Shown: piece by piece, positions 37,299 to 47,422 of the stretch | Layout: the number at the start of each line of letters is the position of its first letter | Position numbering within the stretch: position 1 is the stretch's first letter | Assembly (NCBI GenBank): GCA_903877135.1 | Contig: CAIRCN010000073.1 | Span: 40,868-104,867 of the forward strand | DNA: 64,000 bases | DNA from: an uncultured Opitutia bacterium | GTDB taxonomy: Bacteria > Verrucomicrobiota > Verrucomicrobiia > Opitutales > Opitutaceae | Direction: 5' to 3' | Program-made: the position numbers and the translations under genes | The notes under the pieces: model-generated | Seen by the model: only the letters and a program-made list of their open reading frames with translations | Database searches by the model: none | What the model was told of the DNA's origin: nothing

Positions 37299-39548
37299 TT
37301 ACCAGCTCAGTCGGCGCGTGGCGGCGTTGCCGGCGTCGTCGTAGAGCATGACTTCGAGCGACGTCGCGCCGGTGACCCTGGAGAAAGGGACTTCGAGCAC
37401 GAAGGTCTCTTCGCGGCTGTCGCGGATGCCATCGACGGGCTGCTCCAGTTCCTCGTGGTCGCCGTTGTTGAAGTTGACCTCGATGCCCGCGAGCAGCGAG
37501 CGGGCGTCGCGGCCGTGCACGTTGATGAGGAGGCGGTCGCCGTCGCGTTTCGCGGTGGCCTCGAGGATCGTTGGGGGCGTGTGATCGACAATCAGGTCGT
37601 CGGTTTCGAAAGTGGTTGAGAGCCGGTCGGCGAGCGGGCGCGGGGCGGTCTCGATCGCGACGAGGCGCGTGAAATAGACGCCGTCGGGGAGATGGGAGGT
37701 GTCGAACTGCACGAAGGGATCGCGCGTCGCTACGGCGAGGTCTGTCCACAGCGGATCGCCGTCGCGGCGGATGGAGAAGGTGCAGACGACGTTGTCGCCA
37801 TCGGGATCGATGACGGTCCAGAGGATGACCTGGGTGCCGGGCGAAGGGACGACCTGGCTTGAGAGGAAGCCCGCCTTGCGCTTGTCGTCCTCCTTGGCAC
37901 CGCCGGCCTGCAGAATCTGATTGAGCGATGTCACGGCGGCCGGGGCCGGTTCAGCGGCGGGGATCACTGAAAAATTCGGCGCGAGGACGCGGTAGTCCTG
38001 CAACTGCGGGCGGCGGTTCTGCGGGAGCGAGTAAAGCTCGGGCTTGCCGATTTGGGCGGCAACGCTGGCGTCGGCCGGCAGCTTGACGCGCAATTTGGCG
38101 TAACGGCCCCGCAGGGCCGTGGCGGCTTTCCAGGCGTCGCCGTCGAAGGTCGCGGCGGTCCAGGGACTCCAGCCCTCGACTTCGTCGCTGCCGCTGCTGG
38201 TGCGGAGTTCGACAGAGAGTTTGGCGGCGCTCGCGTCGCGCAGCCGGTCAATCCGCAACGCGCCGAGTTGGGCTGGCAGGCCGAGGTCGAGGCGGCGCGT
38301 CTCCGCCGAGCGCGGTCCTGCGGCGGCAAAGTCCAGGAGTGCCACGCCGGGGGCGTTGTTGCTGAGGGCGAGGAACCGGCCGGGCGCGCCAGGGACGGGC
38401 GCGAGGAGGTTGAGCTGGGCGGAATTGCTGCCCGCATAGGTCAGGGCCAGGCGCTGCGGCAGATCGTAGCCAAGCAACTCGCCCTGTTCGCCCCCGGTGA
38501 CAATCAACACATCGCCCTGGCGCGCGAGGCCGTAGAAGGCGGTGTTGGTGCGCGCGGTCAACGTCTCGGGAAATCCGTTGGCGGGAAACCGCACGAGGGC
38601 GGCGCGGCCGGTGAATTTATCCGGCAGGGGCGCGAGCGGCGGCGGCGCCTCGGGGACGTTCTTGCCGGGCTTGCCGGGCGGCGTGATGCGAACCTCCGCC
38701 GTCGTGCCCGCAAAGGTGATGGCCGCGAAGAAATCGCCATTCTTATCGGACAGCAGATCGGTCACCTCGGCGTCGCGGTTCTCCTGCAGAATCACGGGGG
38801 CGCCGCCGGATTCGGCGAAGGCGTAAACGTTGCCGCGCGGCGCGGAACCGGCGACGATCTGGCCATCGGCGCGTCGCGCCAGGCGGCGGACGTTGCGGTC
38901 GCGGATCTCGCCAAACAAACTGATGCCGTGCGCGGCGAGCGCATTGGCCTCGGAGATTTTCTCCGGCGCGACTCCGGCGGCGTCGAAGGTCTTCGGGACG
39001 ATGCGATAGATGCGCCCGGGATTTCCGGTGGCGGCGAGCACCGTGCCATTGGCCTGTGGCAGGAGATCGAAAATGGAATCGACGGGCAGGGCGACGCGGG
39101 CGACGAGTTTGCCGTCGCGCACCAGGCAGAGCGCGCCCTTGGGAGAGGTGCCGGCGAGTACGGCGCCGTCGGGCAGGCGGAGCAGCGCGAAGATGTGGGG
39201 CTCGGCGAGGTGCGCGACTTCGCGAGTGACGTAGGTGGATTTGGTCGCGTTGAGCGTGAGCTCGAAGATTTTTCCGTCCGGACCGGTGCCGACGAGCCAT
39301 TTGTCAGGGGTGGCGCCTGGCGTCAGGCACCAGAGCAGGTCGGCAGGCGCGCTGCCGGCCAGCTCGGTGAGCGCGGGGCCGGCGACGAGGCGGCCGTCGG
39401 AGCGGGCGGCGAGGCCCTTGAGGTTACGGCTCGGCACGTCGCGGAAGAAATCGATGTCGGTCTTCTTCGACAGCGGATCGGCGTGGAGGCTGGCGGCGTT
39501 GGCGAACAACACGGCGCCGCCGAGTCCGAGAAGAAATTTCAAACGCAT
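37299..39548 (-). CDS. Exported beta-propeller protein with C-terminal Ig-like domain
   Basis: 749 aa with a signal peptide (MRLKFLLGLGGAVLFANAA). Recurring segments of the form DGxxVAG (RSDGRLVAGPAL, LPDGAVLAGTSP, RADGQIVAGSAP) at about 45-residue spacing indicate a beta-propeller in the N-terminal two thirds. After residue about 500 comes a segment with YRVLAPNFSVIPA and a final beta-sandwich part beginning VDHTPPTILEATAKRDGD, like bacterial Ig domains. No catalytic motif is seen; a binding or scaffolding role is probable. It starts 8 bp after the S55 peptidase stop and is almost certainly coexpressed with it. Confidence 0.85.
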   Translation of the reverse strand: MRLKFLLGLGGAVLFANAASLHADPLSKKTDIDFFRDVPSRNLKGLAARSDGRLVAGPALTELAGSAPADLLWCLTPGATPDKWLVGTGPDGKIFELTLNATKSTYVTREVAHLAEPHIFALLRLPDGAVLAGTSPKGALCLVRDGKLVARVALPVDSIFDLLPQANGTVLAATGNPGRIYRIVPKTFDAAGVAPEKISEANALAAHGISLFGEIRDRNVRRLARRADGQIVAGSAPRGNVYAFAESGGAPVILQENRDAEVTDLLSDKNGDFFAAITFAGTTAEVRITPPGKPGKNVPEAPPPLAPLPDKFTGRAALVRFPANGFPETLTARTNTAFYGLARQGDVLIVTGGEQGELLGYDLPQRLALTYAGSNSAQLNLLAPVPGAPGRFLALSNNAPGVALLDFAAAGPRSAETRRLDLGLPAQLGALRIDRLRDASAAKLSVELRTSSGSDEVEGWSPWTAATFDGDAWKAATALRGRYAKLRVKLPADASVAAQIGKPELYSLPQNRRPQLQDYRVLAPNFSVIPAAEPAPAAVTSLNQILQAGGAKEDDKRKAGFLSSQVVPSPGTQVILWTVIDPDGDNVVCTFSIRRDGDPLWTDLAVATRDPFVQFDTSHLPDGVYFTRLVAIETAPRPLADRLSTTFETDDLIVDHTPPTILEATAKRDGDRLLINVHGRDARSLLAGIEVNFNNGDHEELEQPVDGIRDSREETFVLEVPFSRVTGATSLEVMLYDDAGNAATRRLSW

Positions 39549-39556
39549 GAGTGAGG

Positions 39557-41302
39557 TCAGTCGGTGATTTGCAGCGTCCGGCGCAACGTCACGTCGGAGA
39601 GTTTGCCGTCGAGAATGTGCTGCTCCCAGAGCGGCAGGAGGGCGTCGCGGCGCTGAAACCGGGCCTCGTCCGCCGCCTGTGCGATGCGCTCGATGGAACC
39701 AGGCGCGTCGGGCACGGCGACCGTTTCGTCAGTGAAGAACCGCGTTTTTTCGACCACGGCGAGGAAGAGACCGTCGTCGGCGCGGCTGTCGCGCTGGGCG
39801 GCGAGGTAGGCGTCGAAGCTGCGGAGTTGCGCCGCCGCCACCAGCCGCGGTCGTCCGCTAAGCTCATCGAGCACCTGGCCGGGCACCAGAACAACCTGCA
39901 GGGTTTTGCCGGTCCAGGCGGCGTCGATCGGGATGCCGATGACCTGGCGGTGCGCGCCACCCTGGTAGTCGCGCCACGAAACAGTGGCCTGCACGGTGTC
40001 GCCCGCGCGGGCCGAGGTGCGCGACAGTTGAAACAGGTCGAGCGTGACGGCCGGGTTTTGCTCGAGCGGTTCGACCGTGAACACGACGCGGTGCGGGAAA
40101 GCTTTCTCGTAGGGATTCTGGAGATCCTGCGCGAGGCCCTTCACGAAATCGCCGAGGCCCTGCTGGAAACCTTGCGGGCCGGCGTAGAGCGCGCGGGTTG
40201 CAAGGGTCTGCTTGGCTGGGAAGGTGACGTCGCTGCGCAACAGGAAACCGTTGCTCAGGCCGGCGTCGCTGGAGCCGAGGATCGCCTGCGTGACGCCGGC
40301 GGCGACGAGCATCGGCGTGAGCTGTTGCTGGCGGGCGACGGAGAAATGCAGGGTGCGCGGCGCGCCGTGGGCGCGGGCGACGATGACTTCCACCGCGGTC
40401 ATCTCCGGGCCGGCGCCGAGCGTGCCGGAAACCGCGGACAGCCGGTCTTGCGTGATCGTGCCGATGATCCGGCCAGTGTTGGCGACCTTGATGGATTGCA
40501 TCGACGAGGGGAGAATCGTGACGATTTCGGCCGAGCACATTGGCAATGCGACTTCGCCGAGCGACATCATCGGGTGACCGAAGGCCGTCAGGTGGTCGCC
40601 GTCGATGCGCGAAACCGTGCCGGTGCCGGCGATCGTGATGTCGCCGGTCGCAAGCGCGACTGAGACCGCGGCGCCGGGGCGAAGCGGCTGAGAGTCGAGA
40701 GTCGAGGGTTGAGAGTTGAGCGAGCCGTTGTCGCTGCCGCCGAGAGCGGAGGCGCTCAATCCGAGGGCGGCAAACTGCGGCGCGAACAGTTCGGCCACCG
40801 CCGGGCTCAAGCCGCTGACGGTGAAGACAGGACGCAGCGGCTGGAACGACTCCAACGAAGCCGTGGCAGTAGGAGGAGAGGGCAACTGGCTGGCCTCGGC
40901 CCGCTGCTGCACCTCGACGAGGTCGGCCGCCGGAGTGAAGCCAGCGTAGCGAACAGTTTCAAAGCGCTGGATCTGGTAGCTCAGCGCGCCGGCGAATTTG
41001 CCGCCGATGTAGAGCGGGCTGCCACTCATGCCGGCGACCGCGCCCATATTTTGCACGCGCGGGTCGGTGAGCCGGCAGAGGATCAGCGATTTGCCGGGAC
41101 CGAGGGCGTTGCGCACGACGCCGGTGACCTCGACGGCAAACGGCTCGGGCTTGGTGCCGCGAAAGACGGTCCAGACCTCGCCCTTCTGGCCAGCTTGGAG
41201 TTCGGCGAGCGGCATGACTCCACCGGAGACGGGCTGCTCCGCCGCGGCACGGACGGCGGGAAGCACGTCGAGGGCAAGAAGGAGGAGAAAGAGACGGGCC
41301 AT
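39557..41302 (-). CDS. Exported SpoIVB (S55)-type serine peptidase
   Basis: 581 aa with a signal peptide (MARLFLLLLALDVLPAVRAA). The S55-type core contains the nucleophile serine in VAGMSGSPLYIGGKFAGAL (Ser about 93) and the block GTGTVSRIDGDHLTAFGHP with the candidate catalytic histidine (about 243). In endospore formers SpoIVB cleaves a membrane signalling protein; here there are no sporulation genes, so the substrate is unknown. A run of tandem 7-mers at 40691-40720 inserts about 12 residues (SLNSQPSTLDSQ) between the two catalytic halves without shifting the frame. The C-terminal 250 residues form an extra beta-rich domain. It is the first gene of an operon with the beta-propeller protein. 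Confidence 0.86.
   Translation of the reverse strand: MARLFLLLLALDVLPAVRAAAEQPVSGGVMPLAELQAGQKGEVWTVFRGTKPEPFAVEVTGVVRNALGPGKSLILCRLTDPRVQNMGAVAGMSGSPLYIGGKFAGALSYQIQRFETVRYAGFTPAADLVEVQQRAEASQLPSPPTATASLESFQPLRPVFTVSGLSPAVAELFAPQFAALGLSASALGGSDNGSLNSQPSTLDSQPLRPGAAVSVALATGDITIAGTGTVSRIDGDHLTAFGHPMMSLGEVALPMCSAEIVTILPSSMQSIKVANTGRIIGTITQDRLSAVSGTLGAGPEMTAVEVIVARAHGAPRTLHFSVARQQQLTPMLVAAGVTQAILGSSDAGLSNGFLLRSDVTFPAKQTLATRALYAGPQGFQQGLGDFVKGLAQDLQNPYEKAFPHRVVFTVEPLEQNPAVTLDLFQLSRTSARAGDTVQATVSWRDYQGGAHRQVIGIPIDAAWTGKTLQVVLVPGQVLDELSGRPRLVAAAQLRSFDAYLAAQRDSRADDGLFLAVVEKTRFFTDETVAVPDAPGSIERIAQAADEARFQRRDALLPLWEQHILDGKLSDVTLRRTLQITD
40691..40720. repeat. Tandem heptamer repeat inside the S55 peptidase gene
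   Basis: Four 7-mers AGAGTCG, AGAGTCG, AGGGTTG, AGAGTTG plus AG on the plus strand. The words are of the same type as the TTGAAAG/TTGAGGG array before ilvC (4362-4390), but only one arm is present. It encodes a polar Asn/Ser/Gln/Pro linker on the minus strand and the frame stays open on both sides. Confidence 0.75.
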
Positions 41303-41352
41303 CGTGGTTATGACGTTTGAGCGAACCGAATCTTTGCGTCACTGGCGAGCTG

Positions 41353-42636
41353 TCAAAGTTCCCGGATCGATTTCGTGAACACCTCGCAGGCGCGGTCGAT
41401 GGCTGCGCCCTCGTGCGCGGTGCTGAGGAAACCGGCCTCGTAGGCGCTCGGCGCGAGATAGACGCCGCCGGCGAGGCAGGCGTGGAAGAAACGACCGAAG
41501 AGCTTGGCGTCGCCGGTCAGCGCGGTCGCATAGTCGCGGACCGGGGTGGCGGTGAAGAAAATGCTGAACATCGAGCCACACTGCGGCACCTGCACGGGAA
41601 GACCCTTGGCGCGGCAGGCGGCGAGAACGGCGTCGCGGAGCTGGCGACCGAGCGTGTCGAGGCGTGCGTAGGGATTTCCCTCCTCGAGCAGGCGGAGTCC
41701 GGCGATGCCGGCGGCCATGGCGAGCGGGTTGCCGCTGAGCGTGCCGGCCTGGTAAACGGGACCGAGCGGCGCGAGGTGGTCCATGATGTCGGCCCGGCCG
41801 CCGAACGCGCCGACGGGGAGGCCGCCGCCGATGATCTTGCCGAGGCAGGTGAGGTCGGGGACGATTTTCTCGCGCTCCTGCACGCCGCCCTTCGCGATGC
41901 GGAAGCCGGTCATCACTTCATCGAAGATGAGCAGTGCGCCGTGGCGGGTGCAGGCCTCGCGCACGTAGGCGAGGTAGCCGGCGTCGGGCATGATGAAGCC
42001 GACGTTGCCGCAGAACGGTTCGAGGATGACGCAGGCGATCTGGCCGGGGTTGGCGGCGAACCCGGCGTCGAGCGCCGCGCAGTCGTTATAGGGGAGGACG
42101 ACGGTGTCTTGCGCCACTCCGACAGGGACACCGGCGCTGTCAGGGTTGCCGTGGGTGAGTGCGCCGGAGCCGGCCTTGATGAGGAGCGAGTCGGAGTGGC
42201 CGTGGTAGCAGCCGGCGAACTTGATGATCTTGTCGCGCTTGGTGAAGCCGCGCGCCAGCCGGATGGCGGACATGGTTGCCTCGGTGCCGCTGTTGCACAT
42301 GCGGACCTTTTTAATCGACGGCACGAAGCGCACGATAAGTTCGGCCATCTCGACCTCGTAGGGATTCGGCGTGCCGAAGGAGGTGCCGTTTTCGAGCGCG
42401 GCGGCGATGGCAGCCTTGATGCGCAGGTGATTGTGGCCGTGGATGGCCGGGCCCCAGGTGCAGACGAAGTCGATCAGCTCGCGGTCGTCGGCGGTGATGA
42501 GCGTGGCGCCGCGCGCGGCCTTGGTGAAGAACGGCGTGCCGCCGACGGAGCGGAAGGCGCGGACGGGGGAATTGACGCCGCCAGGTATGAGTTGGAGCGC
42601 GCGGGCGAACAATGATTCCGAGAGCGAATTAGCCAT
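41353..42636 (-). CDS. hemL: Glutamate-1-semialdehyde 2,1-aminomutase
   Basis: PLP enzyme converting glutamate-1-semialdehyde to 5-aminolaevulinate, the C5-pathway entry to tetrapyrroles. The 427-aa protein shows [20 protein letters not shown] at the N-terminus, [47 protein letters not shown], and the Schiff-base lysine in [17 protein letters not shown]. Full length. Together with hemC-hemD (5.5-7.2 kb) it shows that haem genes are split over the chromosome. The start overlaps the stop of a small membrane protein gene by eight bases (ATGGCTAA), suggesting translational coupling. Confidence 0.96.
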   Translation of the reverse strand: MANSLSESLFARALQLIPGGVNSPVRAFRSVGGTPFFTKAARGATLITADDRELIDFVCTWGPAIHGHNHLRIKAAIAAALENGTSFGTPNPYEVEMAELIVRFVPSIKKVRMCNSGTEATMSAIRLARGFTKRDKIIKFAGCYHGHSDSLLIKAGSGALTHGNPDSAGVPVGVAQDTVVLPYNDCAALDAGFAANPGQIACVILEPFCGNVGFIMPDAGYLAYVREACTRHGALLIFDEVMTGFRIAKGGVQEREKIVPDLTCLGKIIGGGLPVGAFGGRADIMDHLAPLGPVYQAGTLSGNPLAMAAGIAGLRLLEEGNPYARLDTLGRQLRDAVLAACRAKGLPVQVPQCGSMFSIFFTATPVRDYATALTGDAKLFGRFFHACLAGGVYLAPSAYEAGFLSTAHEGAAIDRACEVFTKSIREL

Positions 42637-42889
42637 GGGATTGTTTGAATTCGTAAAACCAAGAAAAAATCATCGACGCCCAAATTATCACCCCAAGTAC
42701 GATTGCTTCGATTGAGAGATTGCGGTGGGAATTATTATTACCTCCGGCCCAAGTCTCACGAATCATTTTTGCGAGTCGCTGCCCACACCAGCTAGATTCA
42801 GGTTTGCTCAGAGCTCTGAACCCAAACCAAGTCCACCAAAAACCGAAGCACACTATGCTGATTTCGAAGAATCTGTCGAAAATCCACAT
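42629..42889 (-). CDS. Small AT-richer membrane protein of unknown function
   Basis: 86 aa with two hydrophobic segments (about residues 8-26, [20 protein letters not shown], and about 60-80, [20 protein letters not shown]) flanking a polar loop with [14 protein letters not shown]. The stretch 42661-42900 is about 46% GC by hand count, against well over 60% in both neighbours. It fits exactly between the nadE stop (two bases) and the hemL start (eight-base overlap), so it behaves as an operon member despite its foreign composition. I recognise no family. Recent insertion or a relaxed membrane-protein composition are both possible. Confidence 0.6.
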   Translation of the reverse strand: MWIFDRFFEISIVCFGFWWTWFGFRALSKPESSWCGQRLAKMIRETWAGGNNNSHRNLSIEAIVLGVIIWASMIFSWFYEFKQSHG

Positions 42890-42891
42890 GG

Positions 42892-44535
<1,644 letters not shown>

Positions 44536-44708
44536 GGAAAATTAGGCGAAGGCGTGAACGTGGACACGTTTTCGGGGCCTGACAACTCGCAAGGCTGGGC
44601 TTGCTCTCGGGTCGGTGGGGCGGATTTGCTGGTGGCCCTCATGGGAATTTCACCAGCGCGCAACGCCAGTCTGCCCGCCCCGGGCCGCACGCCCGATGGC
44701 GTGGCGGC

Positions 44709-45290
44709 ATGAACGCGTCGCCGCGCCTCATTCTGGCGTCCGCCTCGCCCCGGCGGCGGGAGCTACTCGCGAAGTTAAACGTGCCGTTCGAGGTGGTGGT
44801 GGCTGAAATCACCGAGCACGAGGATCCGGCGACCGATCCGCGCACCATGGTCGCGCACAATGCCGCCCTGAAAGCCAATTGGGTCGCGGCGCGCCATCTG
44901 GACGCCTTCGTGCTGGGTGCCGACACCACAGTTTTCATCGGCGACACCGTGCTGAACAAGCCCCGCGACCTTGCCGAAGCGCGCGACATGCTCCGGCGGC
45001 TTGCTGGGAAGACACATCAGGTCTTCACCGGCATCGCCCTGCGGCGCGGGCAGGAGGGCCTGCGGGTCGACCGGGGCGTCACGAGCCAGGTGACCTTCCG
45101 GGCGTTTGACGAGGCGGTGATCGACGCCTACCTCCTGGCTGCCAACCCGCTGGACAAGGCCGGGGCCTATGGCATTCAGGAGGGCGGCGAGATGATTGTT
45201 GCCGGCTGGGAGGGTTCGCTTACAAATATTGTTGGATTACCTTTGGAAGAAACGAAACAAATTTTGACGCAATGCGGTCTCCTGCGCTGA
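44709..45290 (+). CDS. maf: Maf-family nucleoside triphosphate pyrophosphatase
   Basis: 193-aa house-cleaning pyrophosphatase of the Maf/YhdE type, probably acting on dTTP/UTP or modified nucleotides. Motifs: LILASASPRRRELLAKL (residues about 7-23), VLGADTTVFIGDTVLNKP, LAGKTHQVFTGIAL, and the C-terminal DKAGAYGIQEGGEMIVAGWEGSLTNIVGLP (read in two parts). ATG 44709 is the natural start since the family motif follows at once. It lies divergent from nadE over about 170 bp that contain no other supported gene. Confidence 0.95.
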   Translation: MNASPRLILASASPRRRELLAKLNVPFEVVVAEITEHEDPATDPRTMVAHNAALKANWVAARHLDAFVLGADTTVFIGDTVLNKPRDLAEARDMLRRLAGKTHQVFTGIALRRGQEGLRVDRGVTSQVTFRAFDEAVIDAYLLAANPLDKAGAYGIQEGGEMIVAGWEGSLTNIVGLPLEETKQILTQCGLLR

Positions 45291-45315
45291 CTTTTCCCGT
45301 CAAGCCCGGCACTTC

Positions 45316-46434
45316 ATGAGCCAAACCATCGTCCCACCGCACCCTCTCGTCACCCTGCGCCGCTACGGCGTGGAGCTTTGGGAAGACCCCGATTCGCGCT
45401 CGGTGTTGATCGGTTTGCTCGGCGTGCTGCTGGTGCACTTGCTGCTATTGCTATATGCGCCGCATATCCTGCGCGTCGATCCCAGCAGCAGTGTCCTGCG
45501 GCCGCATTCGTCGAACAAGCAGTTCAACATCGAGATCGCGCCTGATACTTTCATCCAGAAACCGGTGCCGAAGCCCCCCCCACCGTTCAAATTTGTCGAG
45601 ACCAATCCCGACGCGCCGGACAATGCCCCTGACAAGACCAATAACTTCGCCGCCAGAAACCAGCAGGTCGCGCAGGAAAAACCCACACCTGATGGCAAGA
45701 GTGACCGGCCGGCGATCACGGGCCAGAAGGAGATCGAGTCCACGCAGATCGTTGACGGCCGCCTCTCGAAACCCACCGAGCAGGCGCCGACCTCGCCCAT
45801 GACCGTAGCACCGCCAAAAGTGTCGGTCGAGGCACCGCGGCAGGAGCAAAATCCCCTCACGGGCATCGAGAAACGCGAAGGCGCCGACGAGAACGGCTAC
45901 GGCAGCAACATCGCCAAGTTTCCTGAAAGCACCAAGCCGGTCCCGGAGCGGATCGAAGGGGTGAAGAATGCCCCGCTCATACAGGGCGCTACGTCGGTCC
46001 AGCCGCAAATCGACCCGCAGCACCCGCAGCGCCGCCCGCAAATCGTAAAGCAAATGCAGACGCGGCCCGCGATTTTCCAGGAAAACAAGCTCGGCACGCA
46101 GAACATCGGCGCCATCGGAGTTGATGCCAAGTGGAGCGCCTATGGCCAGTATCTGCAGAAGATGATTGAGTCAGTACAGATTCAGTGGGAGCGGCTGATC
46201 ATCGAGAGCAAGATTTACCCGGGTGGCGGCAAAATGGTGACCGTGCGGTTTCGCATGGATAAGGAAGGACAGATTTCACAGATCATCAGTGTGGATGGCA
46301 CGGCGGGAAATCAGGCCGAAGGCACCTGCACCACTGCGATCACTTCCCGCGCGCCCTATGGCCCCTGGACGGATGACATGATCGCCGTCCTCGGCGAATC
46401 GCAGGTGATGACGTTCACGTTTTACTATCAGTGA
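45316..46434 (+). CDS. TonB/TolA-like energy-transducer protein
   Basis: 372 aa with the TonB plan: short cytoplasmic N-terminus, one membrane helix (about residues 30-48, VLIGLLGVLLVHLLLLLYA), a long proline/lysine/glutamine-rich periplasmic spacer (FIQKPVPKPPPPFKFVET onward), and a C-terminal domain with MIESVQIQWERLIIES and MVTVRFRMDKEGQISQI, which fits the TonB C-terminal fold. The spacer is longer and less repetitive than classical TonB. No exbB/exbD is adjacent; the orphan pair at 28794-29761 could be its partner. Its stop overlaps the GTG start of the following pseudouridine synthase. Confidence 0.8.
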   Translation: MSQTIVPPHPLVTLRRYGVELWEDPDSRSVLIGLLGVLLVHLLLLLYAPHILRVDPSSSVLRPHSSNKQFNIEIAPDTFIQKPVPKPPPPFKFVETNPDAPDNAPDKTNNFAARNQQVAQEKPTPDGKSDRPAITGQKEIESTQIVDGRLSKPTEQAPTSPMTVAPPKVSVEAPRQEQNPLTGIEKREGADENGYGSNIAKFPESTKPVPERIEGVKNAPLIQGATSVQPQIDPQHPQRRPQIVKQMQTRPAIFQENKLGTQNIGAIGVDAKWSAYGQYLQKMIESVQIQWERLIIESKIYPGGGKMVTVRFRMDKEGQISQIISVDGTAGNQAEGTCTTAITSRAPYGPWTDDMIAVLGESQVMTFTFYYQ

Positions 46435-47207
46435 GCGCGGTCGCGGAGACTTTTTGGGCGGACCTGCCGTTTGGGCGCGGAGTCGCACTGCTGAATCGCG
46501 ATGCCAACGGGCTGGCCGCGCTCTGCAAACCCGCTGGCGTGCTCTCGCACCCCAACGAGCCGGTGGACCAGCCGCGCTCGTTGCTCACGGTCCGCTACAA
46601 CACCGAAGCCGAGTGCTACGAGTGGACTTCGGTCGCTGGCGCGCCGGCACGACTCTGGCTGCTCAACCGGCTGGATTCCGCCACGTCGGGCGCCATCCTT
46701 GTCGCTGCCGACGAGACGCTGGCGCGGGAAGTCCGCGCCCACTTCAAGCGCAAGCAGGTCCGCAAAATTTACCACGCGCTCGTGTTTGGCGTGCCGCGCC
46801 CTGCTCGGGAGGTTTGGCGCGACCGGCTGGCGGTGATGAAGAAAGCCGGTCAAATCCGCACTGCGGCGTCGGCCGGCTTCATTCCGGCAGAGAGCGCGAT
46901 GGAAGTGCTGCACACGGGAATCGGACAGCACCCGGTGTCGCTGATCCAGCTCGAGCCGCGCACGGGCCGCAGCCATCAGCTCCGCGTGCAGTGCGCCAAG
47001 CGCCACCTGCCCATCGTCGGCGACCAGACTTACGGGGATTTTGCGCACAACCGCGACTTTGCGCGCCGCACGGGCGAGAAACGGCTCTTCCTCCACTCGA
47101 GCGAAACCCGGTTCGATTACGAATTCGCCGGGAAAAAATTCACGTTTGTCGCGCAGGCGGCGACACCGCCGGAGTTCAAGGAACCCCCGAACCGGAACCG
47201 CGCATGA
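46431..47207 (+). CDS. RluA-family RNA pseudouridine synthase
   Basis: 258-aa enzyme isomerising uridine in rRNA or tRNA. The catalytic aspartate lies in WLLNRLDSATSGAILVA, the usual HRLD motif with Asn in place of His, a tolerated change. Other blocks: ALCKPAGVLSHPNEP near the N-terminus, KIYHALVFGVPR and LEPRTGRSHQLRVQCAK. There is no S4 domain, as in the short RluA/TruC-type enzymes; the target position cannot be told. GTG 46431 overlaps the preceding stop (GTGA), so translation is coupled. It ends 49 bp before the aromatic leader peptide. Confidence 0.88.
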   Translation: MSAVAETFWADLPFGRGVALLNRDANGLAALCKPAGVLSHPNEPVDQPRSLLTVRYNTEAECYEWTSVAGAPARLWLLNRLDSATSGAILVAADETLAREVRAHFKRKQVRKIYHALVFGVPRPAREVWRDRLAVMKKAGQIRTAASAGFIPAESAMEVLHTGIGQHPVSLIQLEPRTGRSHQLRVQCAKRHLPIVGDQTYGDFAHNRDFARRTGEKRLFLHSSETRFDYEFAGKKFTFVAQAATPPEFKEPPNRNRA

Positions 47208-47256
47208 CCGCGCCGGAGATTGACAGCGGCGCTTGCGGCCGGCAGAGCCTGTCTCT

Positions 47257-47343
47257 GTGAACCGCTGGTTTTTCAACTTCCTCCACTTTGGTTACGGGGC
47301 TTTTTTTACCCGGTATGCCACCGGCGGCTGTAGCGAAATCTGA
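47257..47343 (+). CDS. Aromatic leader peptide of the aroF attenuator
   Basis: A 28-codon frame with GTG start, too short for routine gene calling. Translated residues include Trp4, Phe5, Phe6, Phe8, His10, Phe11, Tyr13, Phe16, Phe17 and Tyr20: nine of the first 20 residues are Phe, Tyr or Trp. Stop TGA at 47341-47343. Such a concentration, placed 79 bp before a DAHP synthase gene, matches leader peptides of phe and trp attenuators whose ribosome stalls when the charged tRNA is scarce. Ribosome binding would rely on a weak AGAG about nine bases upstream. A consensus -35 TTGACA at 47220-47225 is present, but I find no good -10 at the right distance. The peptide itself is expected to have no function. 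Confidence 0.8.
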   Translation: MNRWFFNFLHFGYGAFFTRYATGGCSEI

Positions 47344-47405
47344 GACCACGTTCACGCCCTCGAAATTTCGCCCAAGCCGCCCCCTCCGGGCGGCTTTGGC
47401 GTTTT
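47310..47405 (+). terminator. Transcription attenuator (antiterminator and intrinsic terminator) before aroF
   Basis: Terminator stem AAGCCGCCC (47374-47382), loop CCTCC, GGGCGGCTT (47388-47396), extended after one mismatch by CGCC/GGCG (47369-47372 with 47398-47401) and followed by TTTT (47402-47405). The segment GGCGGCT at 47323-47329, in leader codons 23-25, is identical to part of the 3' arm (47389-47395) and can instead pair with AGCCGCC (47375-47381), preventing the terminator. A small hairpin CCGGT/ACCGG (47310-47314 with 47320-47324) can sequester that segment when no ribosome stalls. A ribosome stalled at Phe16-Tyr20 would open it; one reaching the stop would cover it. Confidence 0.78.
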
Positions 47406-47422
47406 AAGCCGCATTTTCAACC

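Noticed and set aside
40689..40720. Frameshift or assembly error in the S55 peptidase gene
   Set aside because: The frame is open and conserved blocks continue on both sides, so the repeat is treated as a real in-frame insertion.
47220..47248. Full sigma-70 promoter for the aroF leader
   Set aside because: TTGACA at 47220-47225 is consensus, but hexamers at 16-18 bp spacing (for example CAGAGC) do not resemble a -10, so I do not annotate it as a promoter.
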